Of a DNA stretch of 37,884 nucleotides, positions 8,384-15,905 are shown in pieces. Under the pieces are notes generated by a model that saw nothing but the letters and a program-made list of their open reading frames with translations, was not told where the DNA came from and ran no database searches. Source of the DNA: an uncultured Spirochaetaceae bacterium (GTDB lineage Bacteria > Spirochaetota > Spirochaetia > Sphaerochaetales > Sphaerochaetaceae); the NCBI GenBank assembly GCA_944389085.1, contig CALXLB010000054.1, positions 1 through 37,884 on the forward strand, in the 5' to 3' direction. The first letter of the stretch is position 1; each line of letters opens with the position of its first letter. A program made the translations under genes and the position numbers.

Positions 8384-9109
8384 ATGAGAAGAACCAAGAA
8401 AACTGTTGCAGCTCTGGCTGTTATTCTTTCCGCAGGTGCAGCATTTGCTGCAGTCACCGAGAATGAAGCTGTTGATATAGCTCTTTCCGATGCAGGAATT
8501 ACACGTGATGAGGCTTATCGTCTCCGCTCACACAAGGACTGGGATGACGGCTGGGAGAATTTTGATATCGAATTCCGTACAGATGAAGGTAAGTGGGAGT
8601 ACGAGATAGATGCAGAGAGCGGACGTATCACGGATTATGAGTTCGAGCGTGATAGAAGAAGAGATTCCCTCTCTGGTGGTATCGATAAGAAAGAAGCTGA
8701 GGATATCGCTCTTTATGAGGCTGGCTTGAGGAAAGAGGATGTTTCAAGGCTCCGCACAGAGACGGATCGTGATGACGGAATGATTGTGGTGGAAGTCAAA
8801 TTCGATACAGCCGATTCTGAGTATGAGTATGATATCAATGGAGAGGATGGAACAGTTATTTCCGCTTCCTGGGAGAAGATGGGAAGAGTCGGAGGTGACC
8901 GCAATGCCCGTCTTGAGATTGCAGATGCTGAAAGGATTGCACTTGATGTCCTTGGTTCTGATGCAGAGGGTCTGAGGGTCTGGGAAGATCGCGATGATGG
9001 CAGGTTCTGGTATGAAGCTGAAGCTGTGATCGGTGATTACTGGTATGAAGTCGATATCACAGGAAGTGGCGAGGTTGTCTCTGTCAGCCGTGAACTGAGA
9101 TGGTTCTGA
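8384..9109 (+). CDS. Secreted protein with three PepSY-like repeats
   Basis: This protein has about 241 residues from ATG 8384 (GGAGA 8 bases upstream); an in-frame ATG at 8369 sits too close to GGAGG but cannot be excluded. A Sec signal peptide (M-R-R-T-K-K, hydrophobic core, A-A-F-A cleavage) is clear. Three repeats of about 70 residues follow. Each starts with a D/E-A-x-x-I-A-L-x helix and a short G/D turn, then x-R-D-D-G and two strands ending in Y-E-(Y/V)-D-I. This is the PepSY/YpeB pattern, often linked to peptidase inhibition or cell-envelope roles. It is very acidic. A -10-like TATAGT lies at 8357-8362. Confidence 0.82.
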   Translation: MRRTKKTVAALAVILSAGAAFAAVTENEAVDIALSDAGITRDEAYRLRSHKDWDDGWENFDIEFRTDEGKWEYEIDAESGRITDYEFERDRRRDSLSGGIDKKEAEDIALYEAGLRKEDVSRLRTETDRDDGMIVVEVKFDTADSEYEYDINGEDGTVISASWEKMGRVGGDRNARLEIADAERIALDVLGSDAEGLRVWEDRDDGRFWYEAEAVIGDYWYEVDITGSGEVVSVSRELRWF

Positions 9110-9171
9110 TGTCAGCTGACTTCAGGACGAACCTAGTGGTTTTCTGGCGGCATTACTTATAAACGATATAT

Positions 9172-9205
9172 AGAAGGCTATCTTCTTCAGAGGAGGTGGC
9201 CTTCT
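9172..9205. terminator. Stem-loop between convergent genes
   Basis: AGAAGGC (9172-9178) pairs with GCCTTCT (9199-9205) around a 20-base interior that can fold further. It lies between the PepSY gene and the end of the minus-strand cyclophilin-like gene. No long T run is present, so it is only a probable terminator. Confidence 0.45.
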
Positions 9206-9223
9206 TGCTGTATTTGCAGATTA

Positions 9224-9571
9224 TCAGATTGCTTCAAATGAGATTTCAGCATCCCATTTTCCAGCTGCAGCGGCAAGGCCTTCTGTCTCTGTTATTCTGC
9301 CAATACGTGTGTAACTATTGCTTGTGCTGAAGGATTTATAGAAAACAACAAGGCATGACGCTCCGAAAAGCATGATATCACCTTCTTCGATGTTTTCTAC
9401 TTTCTCGCTGTTCACGGGAAGCTTTTTTGAAAGGTAACGGCACTTCTCGTTGCCATTGAGCTCTTCCATCTCAAACTTCAGTGGGAGCATTGAGATAAAG
9501 GCCTTAGCTGTATCATTTTCAAGAAGCTCTGCAGTGAATTCTTTGCCATTGACTATTACTTTGATGTTCAT
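9224..9571 (-). CDS. Cyclophilin-like fold protein
   Basis: This 115-residue protein starts M-N-I-K-V-I-V-N-G-K-E-F-T-A-E-L and contains D-T-A-K-A-F-I-S-M-L-P. The middle holds G-D-I-M-L-F-G, then V-V-F-Y-K-S, and R-I-G-R-I-T near the C terminus. This is the pattern of the small bacterial cyclophilin-like family (Cyclophil_like2), which has the beta-barrel fold but usually not proline-isomerase activity. It lies 35 bases downstream of the MATE gene on the same strand and is probably co-transcribed with it. The ribosome-binding site is weak (CAGG close to the start), fitting translation after the upstream gene. Its biochemical role is unknown. Confidence 0.75.
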   Translation of the reverse strand: MNIKVIVNGKEFTAELLENDTAKAFISMLPLKFEMEELNGNEKCRYLSKKLPVNSEKVENIEEGDIMLFGASCLVVFYKSFSTSNSYTRIGRITETEGLAAAAGKWDAEISFEAI

Positions 9572-9606
9572 AGCCTGATTCTAAACTTCTGTTTTGCTCT
9601 TGTCAG

Positions 9607-10998
9607 CTATTTTGGTGAGTGCGCTGCAATTCTGCTTAGTCTGGATCTGGCAGATGTTTCGTTCTTCCATTTTCTGTAGAAGACGATGAAGCAGATTATG
9701 TGTGCAGTGAATGTTATAACCCATGATACAGGATAGGACAGGTAGAGATTGAATAGCGTATGATCGAGACGGAATATCGTGTAGATCCAGATAATTCTCA
9801 ATCCACATGCACCTGTGAGGGATACGAGTGTTGGAGCTATTGAGTAGCCAAGTCCTCTTATGGAACCGCAGGCCACATCCATCAGGCCGCACGTGAAGTA
9901 TGTAAGACAGACGACGTGCAAGCGTTGCAATCCATATTGGATTACCTCTGCGTTTCCAGAATAAATTCCTAAAAGTTCCTTTCCGAAGATGACTACAAGA
10001 CTGCTTAATCCAATTCCTACTATGGAGACAATCATGAGACAGGAGAGCAGGACAGGAACGATTCTCTCTGTTTTCCTTGCCCCCACATTCTGGCTTGTGA
10101 AGCTGGTTGAAGCCTGATAGAGCGAGTTCATCGATGTGTAGACAAAACCTTCGATGTTCGCTGCGGCGGTATTGCCAGCCATCGCAATTGAGCCAAATGA
10201 GTTTATTGACGACTGGATCAGTACGTTTGAGATGTTGAATACAGCTCCTTGTATTCCGGCAGGAAGGCCTATGCGGACAATCTGATTGAGTTTTGATTTA
10301 TAGATTCTCAGCTCTTTCAATGAAAGTTTGTATGTGGCATCGCTTTTTATCATGCATCTGATTACAAGAAACGCTGATATGTACTGGCTGATAATCGTAG
10401 CAATAGCAACGCCTGCTACTCCCAGACCGAAGCACACGACGAAAAAGACATTGAGACATGCATTGATTACTCCTGCAGCTGTAAGATACACAAGAGGCCT
10501 TCTTGTATCTCCGATTGCTCGGAGTATACCTGCCCCGAAGTCATAGGTAAGCATTGCAGGCATTCCCAGAAAGACTATCCTCATATACAGAACAGACTGA
10601 TCTATGACATCTGCAGGTGTTCCCATCCACATCAGAAGAGGATGGGCAAGTATGATTCCTATGACTATCAATACGGTGCCGGAGATAAGCGAGAGCAATA
10701 CGGAAGTATGAACAAGCTCATGGATATTGTCGTTCTCTTTTGCTCCGTAATAGCGGGCCATAAGCACGCTACTGCCGATACTGAGGCCAAGGAATATATT
10801 CACTATAAGGTTGTTCAGAGAGCCTGTCGAACCAACAGCGGCCATAGCCTGGCTTCCTGTGAACTGACCGACTACGATGATGTCAGCAGCATTGAAAAGG
10901 AGCTGGAGGATGCCTGAAAGCATCAGGGGAATGGAAAACTGCAGGATCTTCGGTATCAGTGCTCCGGAGCACATGTCGATTTCATATGAGCGGCTCAT
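9607..10998 (-). CDS. MATE-family efflux transporter
   Basis: This 463-residue membrane protein has about 12 hydrophobic segments and the MATE signatures P-L-M-L-S-G-I-L-Q-L-L-F-N-A-A-D near residue 24 and V-G-Q-F-T-G-S-Q-A-M-A-A-V-G at about 43-56. The start Y-E-I-D-M-C is typical of NorM/DinF-like MATE proteins of anaerobes. It should export cationic drugs or metabolites in exchange for Na+ or H+. The short downstream cyclophilin-like gene probably shares its transcript. No obvious ribosome-binding site precedes the chosen ATG. The C-terminal tail is basic and cytoplasmic. Confidence 0.93.
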   Translation of the reverse strand: MSRSYEIDMCSGALIPKILQFSIPLMLSGILQLLFNAADIIVVGQFTGSQAMAAVGSTGSLNNLIVNIFLGLSIGSSVLMARYYGAKENDNIHELVHTSVLLSLISGTVLIVIGIILAHPLLMWMGTPADVIDQSVLYMRIVFLGMPAMLTYDFGAGILRAIGDTRRPLVYLTAAGVINACLNVFFVVCFGLGVAGVAIATIISQYISAFLVIRCMIKSDATYKLSLKELRIYKSKLNQIVRIGLPAGIQGAVFNISNVLIQSSINSFGSIAMAGNTAAANIEGFVYTSMNSLYQASTSFTSQNVGARKTERIVPVLLSCLMIVSIVGIGLSSLVVIFGKELLGIYSGNAEVIQYGLQRLHVVCLTYFTCGLMDVACGSIRGLGYSIAPTLVSLTGACGLRIIWIYTIFRLDHTLFNLYLSYPVSWVITFTAHIICFIVFYRKWKNETSARSRLSRIAAHSPK

Positions 10999-11117
10999 AT
11001 CGGCATATTAGTCCCATGCGTCCCATTTTTCCATCCATTTTCCTGACTAAAACAATGGAAAAAGCATAGAGAGGCTATACTGATGATAATTTATCTTTAC
11101 ATTTCGCGATACAGGAA

Positions 11118-11223
11118 GGATTAAGTACCTGTGCCACTTGACTTGATGGTTTTATCCCTGTATGTTCTTATGGTGTCCGATATTGACGGTAACAGTCTCT
11201 TCTGTTACTATCGGCGGATGGTA
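11118..11223 (+). repeat. 106-bp direct repeat, copy 1 (promoter plus hairpin)
   Basis: This matches 13195-13300 at 104 of 106 positions. It holds a promoter-like TTGACT (11138-11143), a 17-bp spacer and TATGTT (11161-11166). A hairpin follows at 11177-11214: CCGAT/ATCGG outer stem, ATTGAC bulge, GGTAACAG/CTGTTACT inner stem, TCTCTT loop. No gene follows on this strand, only the IS left end 28 bases later. Any transcript would therefore run antisense into the transposase. Confidence 0.9.
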
Positions 11224-11251
11224 CCTGAGTTTCAAAATTTCGCTGCAAAAC

Positions 11252-13042
11252 TAGTGTCCCAGACTGTTAACAGTCATCTATTCTCTTCTTCAGTTTTACC
11301 TTCAGGAGCTTTGTAACATCGGCAGGAGAGAGGATGTAGTTCGTCACCTCAGGGAGTATGGTATCCGCTAGGAACTGACCCACCTCATCATCGGAAGTAA
11401 GCAGGTTTATATAGTCTTTTGAATTGAGCCTTACCAAAGAGAAGGACCTGATGAAATCCATTATCCTCTCATGTGAGAACCTGCTTCCAAGAACCCTGAA
11501 TTCCAGAAGCCTCTCAAGGACAACGGAGATGTAGCAGATGAGAAAATGGCCCTTTATGGAGTTCATGCCCGTAAGATAGACAGGCCTTGCATCGAGGTAT
11601 GACTTCATCATCCTGAATGACTGCTCAATCCTCCAGAGGTTATGGTAGATGCCATAGACAGTTCTGTCATTGAGCTTCAGCTCAGAAGTGACAAGCATAT
11701 TGTACCCGGCGAACCTGCGCTCCAGTGCTATCGCGTCCTCGTTGAGCACGGCCTTCGCCTTATTCCCCGAATCCGTGCAGAATGTCACGAACTTCGAGCA
11801 TTCCCCGAATTCCTCCTTCTTCGCCTGTGAAAGGCACAGGCCTTTCGCCTTCTCGACCATCCTGTTCAGCTCAAGGGTCTTCTTCATCCTCAGCTTCTCA
11901 TTGAAGGTTATGATCCTCTTCTCCTTTGCGCTGAACTCAATGCGGCTCCCGCTATCATCCACATAGCTGTAGCCGAAGGTGTCGATGAATGAATAATACC
12001 GGTATCTTACCTGCCTGCCGCCATTGCCATCGCTCTCATATACAGCAGCCCATTCATCGCTGTCGAGGGAGAGGAACCATTCTATCTCCTTCTGGCTCTG
12101 CTTCTTCAGGGACTTCGAGAAAAGGTATCCATCGCCGCTTTCAAGAGCTGCATGGATGTTCGCCGCACAGTTCAGGCCCTTGTCCGCCACCTGTATCGTC
12201 CGGCCTGAGATGCTGCTCTCCTTCTTCATCCTCTGTATCGTCTTCCTCAGATAGGGCATCTCAGCTTCATTTCCGGGGAACATCTCCATCGCAACCGGTA
12301 TCTGGTTCGAATCAAGAAGAAGGCCCATGCCTACAATAGGATCATTCCTGTTCTCCTTGCTCGGTCCCTTGCATCTGAAATCGTCTTCTCTGTCTATCTC
12401 AAAATAGAAGTTCGTGCAGTCGAAATACGTCTCATGACAGTCGAGTCCGTATGTTCTCTCAACAGCTCTCGTCAGAAGCGCGATAATCTTCATGTATTCC
12501 GATCCGATGTACTCGCAGCAGGAGAGGACCTGGGAGTAGGAATCATCATCAATCTTCTCAAAAAGCAGGGGCAGTATGTCCGAATGCGTCCTCCTCTTGG
12601 AGGCAGGGAATGTAGCCCTCGCATATACAAGCGCCATCATCAGATCGTATACGTCATACCGGAATCCCCTGGCGGAAGAGATTGCCCTTACTGCCTTCTC
12701 GAAATCCCCAAGCGCATTGGCAACCGACCTGAGGACGAAGTAGCCGAGAAGCCTCCGAGGAGAGATCTTCCCGATCTTGCGGGCCTTCTCGCCGTCTTCC
12801 TTCGCTTTCAGCTCATCATTGAGCTTCCTCACTTCATCCTGTGCTTTTGCTGCGGGATCTTTTATCCCTCTCGCAATCAGCTCATCGACATATCCGATGG
12901 CTTTATATGACCTGTTCCTGGAGCCGATGCCCCTGATGTATTCGCTCTGGTATATCTGCAGGTATTCCCCCTTTTTCCGCTCAGTCCTCTTCAAAAAATA
13001 CCTCATAGCATGGCTCCTCCTTTTAGAACACGTGGGACACTA
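11252..13042 (-). mobile_element. Insertion sequence, IS4/IS1634-type
   Basis: The 1791-bp element is bounded by perfect 10-bp terminal inverted repeats: TAGTGTCCCA at 11252-11261 and its complement TGGGACACTA at 13033-13042. Both ends also read CTAG (11251-11254 and 13040-13043). The target duplication could be this CTAG, or the ends could simply be palindromic. One full-length transposase fills the element. The intact reading frame and clean ends suggest a recent insertion. It lies between the two 106-bp repeats, in the gap between the MATE gene and the rpmF operon. Confidence 0.88.
11267..13006 (-). CDS. IS4/IS1634-family transposase
   Basis: This 579-residue DDE transposase looks complete. 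Candidate catalytic residues are Asp196 in Y-F-D-C-T-N, Asp275 in V-A-D-K-G, and Glu461 in L-W-R-I-E-Q-S-F-R, which fits the Y-REK pattern of the IS4 superfamily. The N-terminal region is Lys/Arg-rich (K-R-T-E-R-K-K-G). The start at 13006 lies 27 bases inside the right end, with an AGGAG-like site upstream. The stop lies inside the 12-bp palindrome ACTGTTAACAGT (11263-11274) next to the left end, so the coding region nearly fills the element. Confidence 0.93.
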   Translation of the reverse strand: MRYFLKRTERKKGEYLQIYQSEYIRGIGSRNRSYKAIGYVDELIARGIKDPAAKAQDEVRKLNDELKAKEDGEKARKIGKISPRRLLGYFVLRSVANALGDFEKAVRAISSARGFRYDVYDLMMALVYARATFPASKRRTHSDILPLLFEKIDDDSYSQVLSCCEYIGSEYMKIIALLTRAVERTYGLDCHETYFDCTNFYFEIDREDDFRCKGPSKENRNDPIVGMGLLLDSNQIPVAMEMFPGNEAEMPYLRKTIQRMKKESSISGRTIQVADKGLNCAANIHAALESGDGYLFSKSLKKQSQKEIEWFLSLDSDEWAAVYESDGNGGRQVRYRYYSFIDTFGYSYVDDSGSRIEFSAKEKRIITFNEKLRMKKTLELNRMVEKAKGLCLSQAKKEEFGECSKFVTFCTDSGNKAKAVLNEDAIALERRFAGYNMLVTSELKLNDRTVYGIYHNLWRIEQSFRMMKSYLDARPVYLTGMNSIKGHFLICYISVVLERLLEFRVLGSRFSHERIMDFIRSFSLVRLNSKDYINLLTSDDEVGQFLADTILPEVTNYILSPADVTKLLKVKLKKRIDDC

Positions 13043-13094
13043 GAAATATTATACTATATAAAAATCTTCAATTCAACGGCAAATAAAAGAAAAA

Positions 13095-13112
13095 TCCAGG
13101 ATATTTCCTGGA
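13095..13112 (-). terminator. Minus-strand terminator-like hairpin
   Basis: A perfect 7-bp stem TCCAGGA/TCCTGGA with a 4-base loop reads on the minus strand into a T-rich tail (TTTTTCTTTTA). It lies just outside the IS right end, facing it. No minus-strand gene lies upstream, so it may be left from a lost gene or may insulate the transposase from outside transcription. Confidence 0.55.
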
Positions 13113-13194
13113 ATTGGAAAGAGTTGTGGGAAAGGCAGCTGATGATGGATGCTGGCTTGCTTTAAAATCTTCTAGTGTTCAACTTTGAAATACG

Positions 13195-13300
13195 GGATTA
13201 AGTACCCGTGCCACTTGACTTGATGGTTTTATCCCTGTATGTTCTTATGGTGTCCGATATTGACGGTAACGGTCTCTTCTGTTACTATCGGCGGATGGTA
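13195..13300 (+). repeat. 106-bp direct repeat, copy 2: rpmF promoter/leader
   Basis: This is the near-identical partner of 11118-11223. It contains TTGACT (13215-13220), a 17-bp spacer and TATGTT (13238-13243), then the same bulged hairpin at 13254-13291. The repeat ends 22 bases before the rpmF start. One of the two differences changes the inner stem from A-U to G-U and keeps it paired. The hairpin would lie in the 5' leader of rpmF-acpP-rnc. Confidence 0.85.
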
Positions 13301-13322
13301 TTACAGAACAGAGAGGTGAGAA

Positions 13323-13508
13323 ATGGCAACGCCTAAGTATAAAACATCCAAGTCCAAGGCAGCATCAAGAAAGGCTGCAAACATGAAACTTTCGGCCCCG
13401 ACTCTCTCGGAGTGCCAGACATGCGGAAACCTCATTCCGTCACATCACGTATGCCCGAAGTGCGGTTATTATGCTGGTAAGCCCGTTATCGTGAAGGACG
13501 AGGAGTAA
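13323..13508 (+). CDS. rpmF: Ribosomal protein L32
   Basis: This 61-residue protein of the large ribosomal subunit has a basic N terminus (S-K-S-K-A-A-S-R-K-A) and a zinc ribbon with Cys31/Cys34 and Cys44/Cys47. Length is normal. The start follows GAGGTGAG. It is the first gene of an operon with acpP (3 bases downstream) and rnc. The DUF177/yceD gene that often precedes rpmF is absent here. Confidence 0.97.
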   Translation: MATPKYKTSKSKAASRKAANMKLSAPTLSECQTCGNLIPSHHVCPKCGYYAGKPVIVKDEE

Positions 13509-13511
13509 GAG

Positions 13512-13754
13512 ATGACAGAGAACGAAGTATTTGAGAAAGTCAAAGCACTTGTAGTTGAGAAGCTTAACATTGACCCTGCAAAGATCACAATGGATGCTGA
13601 TTTCCGCAAGGATCTCGGAGCAGATAGCCTTGATACATATGAGCTTGTCTATGCTATCGAAGAGGAGACAGGCATTACAATCTCCGATGACATGGCAAAT
13701 GAGTTCGAGACTGTAGGGGACGCTGTACGCTACCTTGCTAAGGAACTGAAGTAA
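13512..13754 (+). CDS. acpP: Acyl carrier protein
   Basis: This acidic 80-residue four-helix protein carries growing acyl chains in fatty-acid synthesis. The phosphopantetheine attachment site is Ser39 in G-A-D-S-L-D. The start lies 3 bases after the rpmF stop. The order rpmF-acpP-rnc keeps the linkage common in bacteria, but plsX and the fab genes that usually lie between are missing here. Codon use looks like that of highly expressed neighbours. Confidence 0.97.
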   Translation: MTENEVFEKVKALVVEKLNIDPAKITMDADFRKDLGADSLDTYELVYAIEEETGITISDDMANEFETVGDAVRYLAKELK

Positions 13755-13755
13755 A

Positions 13756-14499
13756 TTGCTCAAATATCTCGAGAAGGCTCCCGTGATTTCTGAAGAAAGG
13801 AAAGGGGAGCTTTTTTCGTTTACGGAAAGTCTAGGCATACATTTTAATGAGTACAGGCTCTTGAACCTTGCTTTTACGCATACTTCATATGCTAATGAAT
13901 GCAAGGGCGAGGTTGATAACAATGAGCGGCTGGAATTTCTGGGCGATAGCGTCCTGGGGATGATTACTGCTGAGTATCTCTTTTCATCGTTCACACGTTT
14001 CCACGAAGGTCAGTTCTCGAAGATCAAAGCTGTTGTAGTCTCCGAGGAAAGCCTTTCAGAGGTTGCTCTATCTCTGCATTTCGACAAGTACATTCTTGTT
14101 GGGAGAGGAGAGCGGAGCCAGCAGGGAACGATGAAGAAAGCTATTCTTGCAGATGCGCTGGAAGCTGTCATTGCCGCCATGTACCTCGATCAGGGATTGG
14201 AGACTGCTCGTCGTTTTGTGCTCTCCTTCATTCCCGGTCAGGTGGAGAAGATGCTGGAGAACAAGCTCAGTTATAAGGATTATAAGACAGAGCTGCAGGA
14301 GTATCTTCAGAAGAGACGCGGCAAGGTGCCTCGCTATGTGATAGTCTCTCAGACTGGCCCTGATCATGCCCAGACTTTCCATGTGAACGTGGAAATGGGC
14401 ACAAAGGTATTTGGACCTGGAGAGGGAAGAAACAAGAAAGCGGCTGAGCAGGCTGCTGCGCGCATGGCACTTATTGCTCTTGGCATTGAGCGAGGCTGA
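13756..14499 (+). CDS. rnc: Ribonuclease III
   Basis: RNase III cleaves double-stranded RNA in rRNA and mRNA processing. The catalytic domain shows N-E-R-L-E-F-L-G-D-S-V-L at about 55-66 and A-D-A-L-E-A-V-I-A-A at about 132-141. A C-terminal dsRNA-binding domain follows (D-Y-K-T-E-L-Q-E-Y-L-Q through A-A-E-Q-A-A-A at about 230). The frame opens with TTG 13756 (247 residues), one base after the acpP stop. An alternative GTG 13783 (238 residues) has a closer GAGAAGG site; I cannot decide between them. The last 29 bases overlap the convergent cca gene. Confidence 0.94.
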   Translation: MLKYLEKAPVISEERKGELFSFTESLGIHFNEYRLLNLAFTHTSYANECKGEVDNNERLEFLGDSVLGMITAEYLFSSFTRFHEGQFSKIKAVVVSEESLSEVALSLHFDKYILVGRGERSQQGTMKKAILADALEAVIAAMYLDQGLETARRFVLSFIPGQVEKMLENKLSYKDYKTELQEYLQKRRGKVPRYVIVSQTGPDHAQTFHVNVEMGTKVFGPGEGRNKKAAEQAAARMALIALGIERG

Positions 14500-15829
14500 G
14501 GGCTTTTTTCTCTAAGTACTCTTCATTATTGAGAGATGGTGCTTCTATTACATCATCGAGCAAGGCATTGAGTATCCTGCCCATTTCCGGGCCAGGCTTG
14601 ATGCCTAGTTCCTTCAGTCTCTTGCCATCGATTTTAAGGTCCTTCAGTGTAAGGGCATTATCTTTTTCGAGTTCTGCGTTGATACGATCTGAGAAAGACA
14701 GCAGATTGTCAGGGACTGCTTTGTGGCCGATGGTTGCGTACATATCGCATACACGAAGCGCAAAGAGATTATTGATGTCATCTGTTCCAATACGGTTTAT
14801 GAATCTTCTGACAGCACTGTCTGACCAGTCTGGCGTATATGAGAACATGTGTTCCCTGATCAGATGGGTTACGTTTTCTCTCTCTTCGTTGGATGTCTTG
14901 AGGCGGCGGAAGATTCTATCAGTCAGCTCTGCAGAGACTCTGTCATGACCATAGAATGTCCATTCACGCTCTCCATCTCCGCTTTTGCGCGTATCGACTT
15001 TGCCTATATCATGGAACAGGGCCGCCAGGCGTACTGCCATAGGATAATTGTGATCTCTTGCGCATTCCAGAGCCAGAAGGAGATGTTCGTAGAGTGTTTC
15101 ATGATGCATTCCACCTTGCTCAAAGCTATATGTCGTGGCGAGTTCGGGAAGTATTTCATCCATTATTCCGGATGTGCGGAGTGCCTCTAGCCCGCATCTG
15201 GGGTTCTTTCCCCCGATTAGTTTCCATAATTCCTCTTTTATTCTCTCTGCGCTGACTTTCCCGATTGTCTTGTGCAGCTTGTTCATCGCATCAGCTGTTG
15301 TATCTTCGATTCTGAAATCAAGCTGGGAGGCGAAGCGGGCAGCTCTCATCATTCTCAGAGCGTCTTCTGAAAAGCGTTCTTCCGGGTTTCCTATTGCTCT
15401 GATAACTCCTTTCTTCAGATCCTTCAGTCCATTGTGGTAATCGAGAATCTTTCCATCCGGAAGGGAGGCTGCGAATGCATTGATTGTGAAATCACGGCGT
15501 TTGAGATCTTCTTCCAGCGATTTCACGAACTGGACGCTCTCCGGATGACGGGAGTCGAGATAATCGCCTTCTGTGCGGAATGTCGTGATTTCATAGTGCT
15601 GGGAATGGAAAATAACAGTTACTGTACCATGCTTTATTCCTGTATCGATGGTACGTCTGAAGAGTTTCTTGATTTCCTGAGGCTCTGCATCGGTTGTGAA
15701 ATCATAGTCACTGTTCTCTTTTCCCAGTATCCAGTCTCGTACTGCACCTCCGACGAGATAGAGCGAAAAGCCTGCTTTATTGAATATCGTGCTCAGCTCT
15801 TTTATATCTTTTGCGATTCTCATCCGCAT
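14471..15829 (-). CDS. cca: CCA-adding tRNA nucleotidyltransferase with HD domain
   Basis: This 452-residue class II nucleotidyltransferase would add or repair the tRNA 3' CCA end. The head has L-V-G-G-A-V-R-D-W-I-L-G (about 25-36) and D-Y-D-F-T-T-D-A with the metal-binding Asp pair. E-D-A-L-R-M-M-R-A-A-R-F-A marks the nucleotide-recognition region. An HD domain (L-F-H-D-I-G-K) lies near 265-275. Poly(A) polymerase activity cannot be excluded from sequence alone. Start codons at 15829 and 15823 are both possible and neither has a strong ribosome-binding site. The 3' end overlaps rnc by 29 bases. Confidence 0.93.
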   Translation of the reverse strand: MRMRIAKDIKELSTIFNKAGFSLYLVGGAVRDWILGKENSDYDFTTDAEPQEIKKLFRRTIDTGIKHGTVTVIFHSQHYEITTFRTEGDYLDSRHPESVQFVKSLEEDLKRRDFTINAFAASLPDGKILDYHNGLKDLKKGVIRAIGNPEERFSEDALRMMRAARFASQLDFRIEDTTADAMNKLHKTIGKVSAERIKEELWKLIGGKNPRCGLEALRTSGIMDEILPELATTYSFEQGGMHHETLYEHLLLALECARDHNYPMAVRLAALFHDIGKVDTRKSGDGEREWTFYGHDRVSAELTDRIFRRLKTSNEERENVTHLIREHMFSYTPDWSDSAVRRFINRIGTDDINNLFALRVCDMYATIGHKAVPDNLLSFSDRINAELEKDNALTLKDLKIDGKRLKELGIKPGPEMGRILNALLDDVIEAPSLNNEEYLEKKALSLAQCQEQ

Positions 15830-15855
15830 ACAAAGAGCATAACAGATTCTTTCGC

Positions 15856-15887
15856 TTGAATGGAATGGGCTCTTTTCTGTATATTAT
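15856..15887 (+). promoter_or_regulatory. ileS promoter
   Basis: TTGAAT (15856-15861), an 18-bp spacer and TATATT (15880-15885) lie just upstream of the ileS ribosome-binding site, in the gap between the divergent cca and ileS starts. Confidence 0.55.
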
Positions 15888-15905
15888 GCCGGTAGGAGAA
15901 TAGAG

